NCBI GenBank assembly: GCA_024704765.1
Contig: JAKMXF010000342.1
Coordinates: 62,001 to 126,000 of the forward strand
From: Oopsacas minuta
Taxonomy: Eukaryota; Porifera; Hexactinellida; Lyssacinosida; Leucopsacidae
Length of the DNA stretch: 64,000 bases
Direction: 5' to 3'
Shown here: positions 1 through 12,607 of the stretch, in pieces
Layout of the letters: every line of letters begins with the position of its first letter
Numbering within the stretch: position 1 is the first letter of the stretch
The notes under the pieces: generated by a model
What the model saw: only the letters and a program-made list of their open reading frames with translations
The model's database searches: none
What the model was told of the DNA's origin: nothing
Translations under genes and position numbers: made by a program

Positions 1-2504
1 CAAGTTGAATAATTTTACAATCAATAGGATAGATGCAGTGGTGTAGGTATGGTGGTTTGCATCATCTGAATTTGTTCTTACTAATGTAGGCTGAAAATAT
101 AGCTCTCATCAAGGAGGTTCTAACGGAAATATATACAGCTTGCAAACCGAACCTAAATAAGTGCAAGACTAGATGACTAACCCAACTTTGCCCAGAGGTA
201 CCGAAAGCAAAGAGTCGCACATACACGAGTCCAAGAATCGTGCGAGGCTTGAGGCTAAATACGAATACCACCGAAATGTAATTCAATGTATCATTCATGT
301 GTCTATCATGTTTAATCTAACTAGTAACTACAAGAATATTCAAAGCTCTCCTAGAAAGATCAAAACATTTTAGGCTAAGACAAATTTCAAAAATGTTCGG
401 AATTTTGGAAATATTTTCAGAAATACAAATTGATATTCAAGAAAACAATAAGATTGAATGAGTTGAAATTAGTAGGATCCGTACTATAAGATGGCAGCGT
501 GCAAAGATTGAAAACAATCGAAGATGTTTTGATCAATAATTGCACTGATGATATTTTGGGAAGTAAAAAAAGGTTGTAACTGTGCATTGTGACTTAGAAA
601 ATTATATAAAACCAAGTCTATTTCATTTAAGGTGGTTTAATACCCCACTAAAAACCAAAATTTAATAGTAAATGCAATAAATATTTTTTGCCAAGTATTT
701 AATTATGGTACTAACAGGAATAAAATTTCAAAAGCCAACCAGGAGTGTTGCTTCCCGCTAAATACCGTACCCCAGCAACAGCATGTGAATTGCAAATCTA
801 TAATAAATATTCAACAAGTAGAAAATGGTCAATAATGTTGTATATTGTACAAAAGTACGCGAACGTTCTAGGCTAGCGGAATAGTAAAGAAGTGTTAATC
901 CAGGATTACTTCGTTGGAGATGTAACATGGAAATGGGTTTTTGCAAGTTGCGTCCAAACCAGTCAATGGAAATTAAACAGAATCGTTTAAGTTTAGTCGT
1001 AGAAATATGCCTCACACCAGAGACTCGCTTCTGCCTTAACAGGAATTCTTGCTCCCGCTAAGTTATTCGGATCGAACAAATCCAACTAACGTAATCACAT
1101 CAGATAAAAGGTAATCCACTGATATCATGGAGACAAATATGTTTCGGTTGCTGTATTAAGAGTTAATAAGAAATAGATGCCCGAATTTTCAAGAGGCCAG
1201 GATCCTGAAAATATATGAACAATATACTGTGATTATTTTTCCAATATTTCCATCATAACCACCATTTATACACAATTTTATTGTATTTGGCATCCTGAAA
1301 TGTAATTCTCTCAGACTCAGCTGGAACCAAGCAAGTTTTAGAAAATTTCAAGCATCGAAAAGAGAGTGCGATAAACGCCAATGGATTTATACGATATATA
1401 TTCTATCGGATTCAGATCTGCAGAGTTACCTGGCTATGTACTCTTTGCATGGAAACAACTAATTTGATTAAAGCATCACTGTTGAGATACTCTTGGTGAT
1501 CTGACAGTGTGTGTGGGGGCACTGTCCATCTTAAAAGTAGCTAGTGAAATGTCTAGTAGAATCTTTCGAGTCAAAATATTACAATCTTCTGGCTTAAATA
1601 TGCTTCCAGGGCACTATAATATGGTGTAAATATAAAATAAATAGCTAGAAAGTACCTAAAATAGTCTTGTAAAAAACTTTGAGAAAGAAACAGAAGCAGC
1701 AAGTAATAATATATGTAAACTAAGGTCATTTTCACAAGCCACTAAATTCAAAAAATAGAAAAATATTCAAAATTGCTCGGCCTAGCTAGAACGACAGTAA
1801 CTATGACAACTCAATAACAAATTTACAATGATTATTCTATAGCCATATTATGGTAAAAAGTAAGAAAAGATAAGTAGATAATATATGAAAATAATAAAGT
1901 ATTCCACATTATACAGAACATATTGGAGCGATAACACTGAGGCCAAAAGATACATTCCACAGGTGCTATCAGCTATCGGATTGCGAAAATTACATCAGTT
2001 TTTATCCATATTTTTGCAATTTTAGCTTAAAACTTCAGAAAAATGATATACATTCTTCACATATGCATTAAATGATAATTCTTTATGCAAGAATGTGTTA
2101 AGTGATCCAAATATATATTCTTGGAAAAGTGATTGGTCCTAGGGTATTCAAACTAATGAGGGTAAAGATTTCGGCAAGGTGTCCCCACCCTCACCATGAC
2201 TTCACAAACCTAAAATGTCCGAATTTTCCCAAAAGACCATTTGTCTATTTAACAACTTCAAATAGTAGGTCTACACAAGTTCAGAAAAAGCTACTTGATT
2301 AGCCAAGTATTTTCAGATATATGAGGAAATATGAGTTACGTCATTACATCAAACGTAACCAAGATTACAATAATCGAATAGTAGCTTGAAATATACTATT
2401 TCTATTGATCTGTATTGTTATTTTCAATAAAGTTTATAGCTTCTTAACTCATATGTGCACAAGGTATTGCAAGATTATACTGACTACAGGCTTCGCTTGC
2501 TAGG
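1..2504. other. No gene recognised
   Basis: AT-rich sequence on both strands with only short chance open frames. I see no conserved protein motif, RNA gene or terminal repeat here. Confidence 0.5.
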
Positions 2505-2790
2505 TTTGCGCGCCAGTTTCGTGCTTCAGGTTGGATTAAGTCAAAATAGCTAAATTTCCTGATGGTTTAGGTCACTTCGCGAACGGGTAGTATACTCGGC
2601 AGCACTAGCCACGAGGAAAACATTTTGTGGAATATGTATGTTTATGATCCATGATCAACACAAATTCCATTTAATGGCATTCTGTGGTAATACTGTAACA
2701 ACTACATAGCCGCTGATTAGTAATCTGGGCCCCTTATGCATCGGGTAATAAGAAATTCTGAAATAGCTGGTATGATATCTATGAACGATT
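2505..2790 (+). repeat. Dispersed repeat, third copy
   Basis: This segment aligns in the same orientation with two parts of the right arm near 22670-22740 and 23405-23600. It aligns in inverse orientation with 15560-15850. Shared landmarks are a bend around CGCGA, the block ATTTTGTGGAA, and TGTGGTAATACTGTA. In this copy the two parts are contiguous, which shows that the right arm contains a later insertion of about 0.65 kb. It carries no coding capacity that I recognise. Confidence 0.7.
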
Positions 2791-3534
2791 GAAGCGATTT
2801 TCACTAATATCTTCTAAACTTTACAAAATTATTTATCAAAGTGCTGTACTGACAGACATCAAACCAATCCCAAACCTGACAATCCCAATTATTCAGATAT
2901 CTAGCCATGATCAAATACATTTTCACTAAATTCTGTAAAAGTCGGACAAAAAGCACAAAAAATCAGGACTACTCAAAATACTATTGCGGTATCACTAAAT
3001 CCTTGTAGATTTAATTCATATCCGATATTGTGAATTAATACACATAGAGAACATAAATATTAGTAAGCGAATTAAGATATAAATAAAAGAGGAAACTGAG
3101 GCACCCCATAATATATATACAGACAGACGTACAGCTTAATTGCTTTTCATTAGTATGAATCATTGCAGTCTTAGTAAAGTGCTGCTATGATGATGAAATA
3201 TATATTTAGCTATAAATCTGAAATATTTAACTAAACAAGTAGCTTTCTACAGGTCGCATGAATACAAAACTGATTGATGGTATAAAATAAATAAATAGAT
3301 AAATAGCTGGATAGAAAATTAGTTTTGTGAAGCCATGGTGAAGGTGGGATCACCTGACCGAAAATTTTAAAATTCGATATTTTTGAATAACGTGGGACCA
3401 ATAACTTGGCTAAAAATACAGAATTGAAGCACTTAACGCATAAGCGACTAAAGAATGATCATTAAATGCATATATGAATAATAAATATCAATTTCCTGAA
3501 GCTCTAAAATAAAACTGGAGAAAATAGTTCACGG
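2791..3534. other. No gene recognised; TAAA microsatellite
   Basis: AT-rich stretch without a recognisable gene. A short TAAA/TAGA simple repeat lies at about 3285-3306. Confidence 0.5.
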
Positions 3535-3975
3535 TTTCATATCTAGCGAACTGGGTTATAAATAGGTTACAAAGTATCCAGAACGCAGCTATTAGGTTAT
3601 ACCTGGAAACAATAAGTATGAACATATTGTCCTTGTGTTGAAAAGCTTTCATTGGTTACAAGTGTGAGCTCAAATTGAGTAAAATATTGCAGATACTTTC
3701 AAAGATAGATGTGGCAGTAGCCCATTACATCTTAATACTTGAATAAGGTTTCTAATTGTCGTTATTACCTCAGATCTACATGATCCAACCTACTTCTCCA
3801 ACCTAGATCTAGGTTGAAAAAAAGCGATTGTGAACTTTCATATGCCACGCCTCGACTTTGGAATTATCTTCCTGAAAATATAAGAAACTCTGTATATATA
3901 GAAACCTGCAAAAGACGAATCAAGACCTTCCTATTTATAAACATTATTTGCATACATTCTCTCTCGCACTGATTA
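3535..3975 (+). pseudogene. LINE reverse transcriptase, C-terminal relic
   Basis: Pieces in shifting frames match the end of the reverse transcriptase of CR1/L2/jockey-type non-LTR retrotransposons. Around 3610-3660 the read includes YEHIVLVLKSFHWLQV, equivalent to the family pattern YDHITPVLKSLHWLPV. At 3815-3930 it includes ATPRLWNYLPENIRNS, followed by a Lys/Arg-rich KRRIKTFLF tail. These are the thumb and post-thumb motifs seen near the end of such proteins. Stops and frameshifts lie between the pieces, so it is a dead 5'-truncated copy. The match to the family is from memory of its motifs. The clade (CR1, L2 or jockey) is not resolved. Confidence 0.7.
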
Positions 3976-4839
3976 CATTTTCGTATTAATCTTGCATATC
4001 CATTCTTTCCAACTATTAACGCTTTGCGACGAATTTGTGCAAAGTGTTCTGTATGATGTTTTATTATGATTATCATCATAATAAAGTATGACAAAATTTC
4101 ATTTGTGCCATTTTCAAAGTTGATCTTATTAACTAGAAAATTTGCTATAAAATTGGAAATCAATATTTAGAAAGTAAAGGTAAAAAATTAATAATATATT
4201 CAGATTTGAATTCTACCCAACATGTAGTAGATTATATTATTTGTACGAATTTTCCCAGAATTCCATTCATTACTCAGTGAGATATAGCCACTAATCTATT
4301 TGTGTCGCTCAACTAAACTCTGCTCCAAGAAATTCTAGAACTTCACAAATGACTTCAAATATATTCGAATCAATATATATGATTCATTTATCATGTCAAC
4401 TCATCTGCAACCAGTATGTAAGAATTCGTGGTATTTCGTACCATATGTCTACATGTGCCACAAGTGGCACAGACAGAAACGTAGCTACATCTCTGGAAGA
4501 ATGATACGAATGCTAAAAATCGCAGAAATAAGTGTGGATTAGCAGTGATAACCTGTGTTGGATTCAAAATTGTGAAGAAATAAGCCCCTGTTATGCTCCT
4601 TCGAATACTTAGATAAATATTGACGACATTCAACCATCACAAGCATGTAAAGGGTCCTACTAACCGTTGTGGCCATTCGGTTAGATCTAGTTATTACGAC
4701 TGAGATGGACATCGGTAACTTCTAACCCATTCACAGTTTCTCTGATACCTCATCTAATCAGTCGTAAGTTATTAGTAAAGTTTGTTCTCCCCGCAATCAT
4801 CTCCATAAGATTCAGTATCCTCAAGAAACATAAAGTCAA
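3976..4839. other. No gene recognised; short perfect palindrome
   Basis: No coding signal recognised. A perfect 7-bp inverted repeat GTGCCAC-AA-GTGGCAC lies at 4455-4470. It resembles the GTGGCA-rich motif of the long-TIR MITE at 24022-24320, so this may be a decayed relative. Confidence 0.4.
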
Positions 4840-5690
4840 TCATCATTGATAATTCCATAAAGGAATTTGATTTTGACCCCTCTACCTATAATGATGACTC
4901 TGTTGATCGATTAGTGAATATGTACAATTCAAACCTAAAGAAGGTGTCTAAAATCCATGCGCTGTTCAAACAGAGAATGGCACTGAGTGTGAGATAATAA
5001 ACTTGTATGCAACCAGAATAAGACTCAATTTATTTACTTCACATCTAAATTTAAGTGGTGTCTGAGATCTGTGTGTATAGATTTCAGTTCTGAAATTCTA
5101 CATCCTACCAACACTGTTCGAAACTTGTGTGTCCTTTAGGCAATCATCAAATTAAGAGATCTCAAATTAGCAAGTATGCAGTTCTATTGCCTCTTCTCTT
5201 AACAAGCTTGGTCGTTTAGTTGATTATCTAGACAACAAGCCTCCATTGAAACTTGTGCATTAGTTTATTTAAAGGAGGGTGTAGTATTGTAATTCTGTAT
5301 TCTATGGATTACTTGATCGTGAGCTGAATAGACTACAACGATTAAAGAAATCTGAAGCTCGCTTGGTATCGGGAACCAAGTAAAGTGAATATACAACTAT
5401 AGCGTTTTAAGAGCTGTAGTGGTGCCAAACAAATCTAGAATCTTATTTAAAATTCTAATATTGACATATAAAGCTCTAATTGATCAAGGTTCTTCCTATT
5501 TAAGTACCCTACTCTATCATTAGACTATGTAATTAAGGTGATAGGTCATTCTAAGTTACCGCCCATCGGTTTTAGAACTCCCTTCTAGATAGGATTAGTT
5601 GTAGTTCTATCAATTCACATAAGAATCAACGGAAGGCAAATCGTTTTACTAAGCACTTTATGTGATACACCCCTTATATATTATATATTT
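4840..5690 (+). pseudogene. LINE relic (pre-RT linker plus RT end)
   Basis: Two recognisable parts of a non-LTR retrotransposon ORF2 lie on the plus strand. At 4890-4980 the read DDSVDRLVNMYNS, followed by KIHALFKQR, matches the linker between endonuclease and reverse transcriptase (family pattern LVDTYNSTL then DKHAPLKTR). At 5300-5520 the read YGLLDRELNRLQRLKKSEARL, then SRILFKILILTYKAL, matches the RT C-terminal region. The core RT with the YADD box is missing between them, so the copy is internally deleted as well as frameshifted. It differs in sequence from the relic at 3535-3975. Confidence 0.65.
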
Positions 5691-5754
5691 GCTTTTCAAC
5701 TAAGACTCGATTTTGATTGTATTTTGTTTTGATTTATATATTTTACAATGGAAG

Positions 5755-6172
5755 CCACTGTATCGAGACTCGGATAATTGGGATATCGCCTTAAACTGGT
5801 CAATGGTATTTAAATAGAATAGTCGTCGGATAATTGGGATATCGAATCGGTCCATCGGGATCTCTTAAACTGAATAAGAAAGCTATATTTGCTTAATTGG
5901 AATTTCTATCCCAATAAACGATCGTATATTTATTCAGAATCATTGAAATATGGTTTGTTTTTAAACTAAGAATGTTAATATTCCACAAGCATAACAATAC
6001 AACATCGAATCGATTACAATTTACAAAACTAAGATTATTAACTTTGCTCACTGGCCTCAGGTTCCATTGCCTATTCCACCATGTATAAATTACTTCAATA
6101 AACAGACTCTTGGTTATCCAAACGTTTTGCATGGTCCTATGGGTTACGGATAATTGAGGTTGCAGTTATAAG
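5755..6172. repeat. Possible pogo/Tigger-like MITE
   Basis: CGGATAATTGGGATATCG occurs twice (about 5774 and 5826), and the inverse-type motif CGGATAATTGAGGTTGCAGT lies at about 6147-6166. Such 'CCTC...ATTATCCG' ends are typical of pogo/Tigger non-autonomous elements with TA targets. The left boundary is unclear, so the call is tentative. Confidence 0.35.
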
Positions 6173-6576
6173 TACGTACATTATTGTTTAAACTATAATT
6201 ACTTACTTCTATCTAAATTCCTATTTTTTTGAAGAAACGATTTTTATGAACTCTTGAAGCGAAACTATATTCTTACTACAACGACTTATCTCTATAGACC
6301 CTATAAAAATCAGGATAGTAGTGTAGCAGTAATTCTATTCTGTACTGTATATTTGATTTGTAAACGATTCAGGACATTTGTATGAAGCGCATTAAATGCT
6401 GTTAATATTAGTTTTCGTATTATCAGTATTTTCAAAGGTGTTCTAGAATATTAACAATAAAATAATTGGAAAGGGAATATTTAGAAAGTTATTGTGATTA
6501 ATCAAAATATATATTCAGCTTTGAATTCTAACGATATATTATAACTCCAAGGTAAAACATCACAATCATCGATTGC

Positions 6577-7303
6577 ATGCAAGATATGAATAGTTTCTGT
6601 GGAAGATTAAAACTTTGGAGAACAAGGTTAGAACGCGGGGAATATGACATGTTTCCACAATTATCAGAAATGGCTAAATGCAAACTTCCGCTCGAGTTGC
6701 CTCAAATATTTACCCAGCATTTGGACATTCTGGAAGTAAAGATCAATCGAAGAGTTGATGACATTCAAAACGTTACCAAGCTGAACCTCATTGCTGATGA
6801 TGTAGCTGAAATTGGCAACAAAGGACAAGAAGAATGCTACAAAACGTGATCTTGAGAGATTTGGATATATTGATTTCTGGATTAGTAAAGGTAGGAAACT
6901 TGCACCAATTCTAGCCATAGTAGTAACCAAAGACATAATATTGCCACTTGTAACCACCTCCTTTGAGCAAAATGCGTTCAGTGCTGAGACAATAATTAAA
7001 ACAAAAACAAGAAATAGATTGGATTCCCACACTGATTGACGGATTGCATTCACTAAATTATCGCCCAATTTTAAAAATTAACACAAAGCAAAGGAAACCA
7101 TTAATAACAAGAAAAATATTACATTACGAGACATTTTCATCGTGATATCAAACATGAATTATATCACTTGATTGTTGGCTAAGAAACATATATATTTTAA
7201 ACATAAAATTTGGATAATACAACGCAAATCAATTGTTAGGAGTCGGCAAGGTTCGAAATGGAACAAAAAGGGGTCCGTGGTTGAAAAAGGTTGGGGAACA
7301 CTG
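6577..7303 (+). pseudogene. hAT (ZBED/SCAND3-like) transposase C-terminal fragment
   Basis: The frame from 6577 reads like the late part of ZBED5/SCAND3-type hAT transposases, with RLERGEYDMFPQLSEM followed by QHLDILEVKINRR. After a frameshift near 6812, the frame ending near 7039 contains the hATC dimerisation signature: LVTTSFEQNAFSAETIIKTK and RNRLD (family pattern TTYLCESGFSALTxIKTKYRNRL). A GKGN...SKG tail continues to about 7110. At 7268-7303 the DNA GGTCCGTGGTTGAAAAAGG, then TTGGGGAACACTG, resembles the 3' end of Charlie-type hAT elements. The 5' half and BED finger are missing, so this is a fragment. Confidence 0.65.
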
Positions 7304-9968
7304 AGTTAAGTGACCGATATATAAGAGCGTCTAACAACATTTTCAGAAATAGAAATTACAAACTTCCTGAAAAAAGAAAATCTTTCAATAAACAAAATTC
7401 CAGGAAAGAAGCTCACTAACACATACTTGTTATGGATAGAATAAAATATGGCCTTGGAAGTAATATCCTAGACTGACAATACAAGACAGGAAGGTAATTA
7501 TCAATATATAATCCTGTGTTTAACGCAAGTAACAATAAACACAGATATTGTATAATGAGAACCGTGACATAGAATAATATTTGCTGTCAAATGGTTGGTC
7601 TAATAGATTTAGCATATAGTCTCATTAAAACTTCACCCAATGACTACTAAAAAAGTGCAAACAATGAATCTAAACTATAGTGATTTCTCCATAAGAAAAT
7701 GATGAATAAGAATTTAGATGATGTATAAATACCAGTGAAAGTTAAGGAAGAAAAGAAATGCCCGTTTTCGAGGTAACATTGAGGTTAACATCGATAAACA
7801 TAAATATCGAAAATGTGAGTTGCCAAATTACAAGCAATTAAAAATCTCTAAAATACTGTACATATAAGTGCAATCTGAATTCACATCAATTTACGAAATA
7901 TTCAGTGATCGGACATAATCCGCTCTACGATTACAGTTCAATAACTTTAGGTACTCGCTCGTGGTCACTTCGATAATAAAACATACATTACTGTTGACAA
8001 GAATTGCATGGAAATTAGGCGGTACAATTAATTAATATCACTGTGGCTTGACGTACCAAATATTTGTTATTAACTCATTTAATTTGCAATTATTTACGGT
8101 TACGAATAAATCAATTTTAAGACCAAGAATTGAAATAATTGCAAATTTTCATTCGTTAAGTGATAGCTTGAACATAATAGTAGAGATATTTGACTAGTTA
8201 AGCGAGAATGGACCAGTAATGTGCAAACATTCCAAATCATAATGTGTCTAAACCACACCGAGTGACACATTCATTGAATCAGCTGGGATAGCAGAGTCTA
8301 GTTTTACACAAATCGGCCCCAAAAGCCCTTTAAGACGATTATGTAATATCGTGCCTCACTATATCCTAATTCCTTAAGAAACAATCACAATGAATAAATA
8401 AATACATTTTAGAAGTAAATCACGTTACTTGTTCAAAATAACAGATGTTAAAATGACTCAGATTAGGCCAAACTGTCGCCATGTGTGTAAATTCAAGTAC
8501 ATAAAGTACCCAGTGAATATAAATTGGAGAATTGCCATCTGAATATGATGCTTGCATGTTAGAAATGATGTGCTGTTACTAGACGATATAACTCAAAATA
8601 TTTTGTACCACATGAGACGATGTAACAATAAGAAATAAACGTGAAAAATACAAGAAATTAGGAAGCAGCGAGGCACGATCCCGAAGACTCCTGTTAAACG
8701 GCCAATTAGAAGGCCTATAGGCGCGTAAAAGAGACTCAGGTAGATCAGATGTGTCGAAAATGACTCGATATGGTAAGGAAGCAGTATGGGTTGGATATTA
8801 GCCTGGTTCCAAATTCCTGAAAAGTGGTCAGGAAATACGGTGTTGAGGCATTTATTGATAATTTTGTGAAGTGTTTTTAGGTAATTCAAACCTAAGGAGA
8901 CCGAAATTAGTGTTCTCAAGCTGAAATATGATGCAATAACCTCGAAAGATAATTTTTAATAAGAGACTGTAGACGAATTCACTGGTAGGTATATTCTCAA
9001 GGCGATAACCATTTCAAATATCATCGAAATAACTTCTACAACCAGATTCAAACTCAGCACCAAATTTCCAGTAAGTTGATGGGACACTTGAAAATTTTAC
9101 GGCCACTTTTTGAGAATGGAATGTACTACATTCCCACGTTGTCAACAATCATTGCCATGTAACCCCTATAATGAAAGGAAAGTCACGCAGAATACGAAAT
9201 TGTCATAGAAAATCGATACTACTAATAATATGAAAGTTAATTAAAATCTAACGTTGCGAGATCCAAACAAGTAGATTAAATTACTTGTAACTTAATAATA
9301 TTAAAATTAGATAAACATGAATATCAAAACACTAAATTGTGAGTATATTACTTTACGTGAGAATATCAACATTCAGACTGCAATCAGATATTTCTAAGCA
9401 AGGCCCATCCTTCAAAAGCTGCTTGAATATTTTTGGCCAGCAAGAAGCTCGCAAAAAGCAAAGATTTCCGGGATAAACTATGGTTCGATTTCAATATTCC
9501 CAAGTTGTAACTGGGGACAATTCAAAACAGTAACCTGAGACTACGGAGTTGTACTAACAAATAAATGCGGATCACAATGGGAGTATTTATAGGCCGGCCG
9601 CATACTATTCTACTAAAGGGTTGAGAACCACTGCATTAGGATGATAACATATAATTCAGGGAAAACGATAGTGTCATATAGAGTTTAATTAACAGAAATT
9701 CATTCTCAAGTCCAATTGATAAATAAAATATTCCTTAAAGTAACGAAGTGAGGAGAGACAGACAAGGCACTTACTCCAGATATTTATAATAAGTCGATGT
9801 GTCAAATTAAGTGACAAAATTTTGGTCAAATCGTCAATTGTGCATACTGTATAGGACATAATATAAATATTACCTTGAAATTGTTCAATGGGATCTCGTG
9901 AACACGATGTACAACAATCGTTTAAATAGCTCTAGAGTTCATCAAATGAAAAAAAGGATTCTCATGTA
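7304..9968. other. No gene recognised; one hAT-like terminus
   Basis: AT-rich stretch without convincing coding sequence. GGTTGAGAACCACTG at about 9618-9632 matches the common hAT terminal sequence CAGTGGTTCTCAACC in reverse complement, so one decayed hAT end is likely here. A partner end was not found. Confidence 0.4.
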
Positions 9969-11546
9969 CAGTCAACTCCGGGATACATCTGTTCAAACCC
10001 TTTTGTCCCGATAAAGTGGATTCCAAATTAACCAGAGATTTCGAGTAATGATACTAAAAAGGATCAATTTTCAATTTTTCAGTCGCAGAGTCTCCCGAAG
10101 CAAGTTAACCACTCTATTGCTGAGTAATACCCAAATAAAGTACAAACCTTGAAAAATTTGGATCGTTTAGTGCCTTTCGTGAATCAATATTGATAACAAT
10201 CACTAATAAATACTTGAGGCATTCAAAAACGTCGCATCCTTAGTTAATAGCAGCCAAACTCTACTGGATTACATGAAATGCATAGTATATTCCAATAGTC
10301 CTATCGATTACCTATTTAAAGGTGTTGAGCAATTCACTGTAGCTATTATATATCTTGATATGGTCTACTTTCAATTTACCTATTTCCGAGAGTCAACTTT
10401 TTCATGGCCTCAAAACACATATCAAGCAAAACCGAACAACGAGCTTACATAAAGATTCGTACAGTACTCGGCGACAAATCACTACAGATAAATGAGGATC
10501 TCGTCACAATTTATCATGGGGAAGGTATAGCATATCAAACTGTAAAGGAATGGGCACGTAAAAGAATGGTTGGGGCAGCATTGAAGATGGCCCTTGGATC
10601 GGAAGACCAATTCCGCTACCGCCCCTGAAATTGCCTCTCAAATTCTGGAAGTATTGGATATTGACCCCATTTGAGCGTGAAGAGATTGCCCTAATCCCGG
10701 ACATTTCATCGAGAAATATCAATACAATTCTACACGATTATCGCGAATATCGAAATATTTCAGCGCGATGGATACAAAAACCCTCACAAAGGGGCAAAAG
10801 GAGAAGAGGGCTTTATGTGTGAAAAAATTGCTAAAAGAAAATAGAGCTTGTGATGCTCGGAGGTGATGTGAAATCGTTATTGGTTTCGAAACTTGGATTA
10901 AATTTTCTGAACCTCTGCGTAGGAACAGAGCAAATCATAGCTCTCAAAAGGTTCCCATCCCCGAAAAGGCACGTTCGGACTTCGAGACGATAAGGTTCTC
11001 TACAGTATATTCTTTGATGCCTATGGGTCAGTGGCTCTAATACCTGTGCCTAAAGGAGAACGGCTCAATGGAGAATTTTATACAGATAAATACTAAGAGA
11101 AGTCAAGGAAGTCTAAAACACGACGTCCGCGTGAAGTAACTCCTTTCCCAAGATCAATCACCCTATGATTTCTGGATATTTCCTGAGCTGAAAAAACTTC
11201 TCGGTGGACGGCTATTTCATACCCGACAAGAGCTAGGAAACGGAATTACAACTAGCTCAGTTCAGTGGACAGAGGAGAGTATGAGAAATTTGATTATTAA
11301 ATTGTAGTAGTGTCAAGATATCAAACAAAGATCGAAACTTTTTGAAAGCCCTAAGGTGAATTTCTTAAATCAAGACAACTTTCTCCTTAATTGAGATACT
11401 AAATTTCACTGAATTACCAGGGTTTGTCAAGATTAACCGAAAAGATTTAGTGCTAACTTGAATGGAGATGAGTTTGTTCCTTGAGATTAGTCCCAATTAA
11501 GCGGATTTCACGATTAACCAGCGTCCGAATTAAGTGGAGTTAACTG
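9969..11546. mobile_element. TA-flanked Tigger-like repeat containing a mariner relic
   Basis: The left end CAGTCAACTCC (9969) and right end GGAGTTAACTG (ending 11546) are inverted repeats with one mismatch, each flanked by TA. Inner sequences near the ends speak of 'ATTAA-CGGAC' motifs typical of pogo/Tigger MITEs. The mariner transposase relic at 10404-11340 lies inside but belongs to another family, so I infer a mariner insertion in an older MITE. The mariner's own ends were not delimited. Confidence 0.5.
10404..11340 (+). pseudogene. DD34D mariner transposase relic
   Basis: The N-terminus MASKHISSKTEQRAYIKIRT at 10404 is typical of a mariner subfamily whose members begin the same way. 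Later frames give ISARWIQK, then IGFETWIKF in place of the catalytic GDETW motif, so the first catalytic Asp is replaced by Phe. YDFWIFPELKKLLGGR (about 11162-11210) corresponds to the CDFFLFPKLKKLLAGR motif near the C-terminus, followed by RQELGNGI. Several frameshifts and stops break the gene. The closest relative in the window is the relic at 52047-53162, which shares the N-terminal and C-terminal pattern. Confidence 0.8.
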
Positions 11547-11929
11547 TAATAACATTTAGGAATTTCACTTACGAGAAATGGAGATAATTTTCAGCACTAT
11601 TGTATGCTGTTACAGGTAGAGTAATTTATACTAACAAGCATGCATCAACTGTAATATAGTTATCATCTAGGTCGCAGGGATTTATCTAGGTGCTTGGAGA
11701 ACACATAAAGCGCGAATACAGCAGACATGACGTGACGACCGTGAGATTCAAATTAGTATAGGATCACTATGTGATAGCTTAAAAAGTGCCATCCTAGCCA
11801 TAAAATCATGGATAAACACTTGCTCTTGCACATAAATAACAGAGTATGTGGATAAAGATACCAAATTGACCATGTTGAGTAGTATATTGAAGGAAATGGT
11901 AATTTAGCCTGCAAATTCAGAATTAGATA

Positions 11930-12290
11930 GCAAACAAAGATTCATAGCTTGGAAGACGAGTTGATCTTGTATTTGAGAGAAGACACGGAAGACCAAGCCG
12001 AATAGTGGTAGACTGTGTGGAATAGTATAATGGACATCCGGGTAGAATTGACGATACTACAACTCCTTCAGCATTCGATACTTGCGGAGGGCATCTCAAC
12101 AAGTGCCATCTGCATTTGGTACTCCATGTGCAATTGTATATACTCAATGTCTCCCTATCCGAAATGCTTGAAATACAAATGAACAGTTTGAGATCAGTAA
12201 CATCTTCCTGGTGTAGAGCCCGAAGTAAATAGTCTCTTATGGCTTGTGTGGCAATGAAATATCGGGAACTTACTAATTGTCATAGACTTG
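11930..12290 (-). pseudogene. THAP/P-type transposase N-terminal fragment
   Basis: On the minus strand the read LLRALHQEDVTDLKLFIC (around 12220) resembles the second half of a THAP zinc finger. Further on, SSILPGCPLYYSTQS (around 12040) matches the post-THAP linker seen in the P-type copies at 35940 (IFPGCPSYYSST) and 60484. Only about 0.35 kb survives, with frameshifts and no catalytic domain. It therefore represents the 5' end of a P/THAP9-like gene. The zinc ligands at the N-terminus are not preserved. Confidence 0.55.
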
Positions 12291-12607
12291 GGACAGAACT
12301 GTGAAGGGGCACTGTAGGTGTAGAAATATAGTTGACAAAAATTGCAAAACGAATACATATTATATGTAAATGTTTAACAATTATGGGGAAATAAAACAAA
12401 AATGTAAATATTTGCATTTATGAGCTAAAACTAAAGTAAAATACACAAGTAAAAACAGCCGATGCCTAGGTAAAGAAATCACTAAAAACACAAATACATA
12501 CCTTAGAATAAGCTATTACACCCTACAATTCTAATTACTCACATCTATACTATTCGAATACAATTAATCTGCATGTAGGTATGTATGTGTACATATATAT
12601 ATATATA
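12291..12607. other. No gene; TA/TG simple repeat
   Basis: AT-rich spacer ending in a TATG/TATA microsatellite at about 12576-12607. That repeat supplied the TA target of the next element. Confidence 0.5.

Noticed and set aside
6664-7068. Minus-strand open frame of 134 codons with hydrophobic segments
   Set aside because: It is the complement of the hAT C-terminal fragment read on the plus strand, where clear hATC motifs are found.
8593-8919. Minus-strand open frame of 108 codons with a LINE-like phrase (KIINKCLNTVFPDHF)
   Set aside because: The phrase faintly recalls reverse transcriptase (FNKCLxxGxFPDxWK), but the remainder does not fit and no further domain is present.
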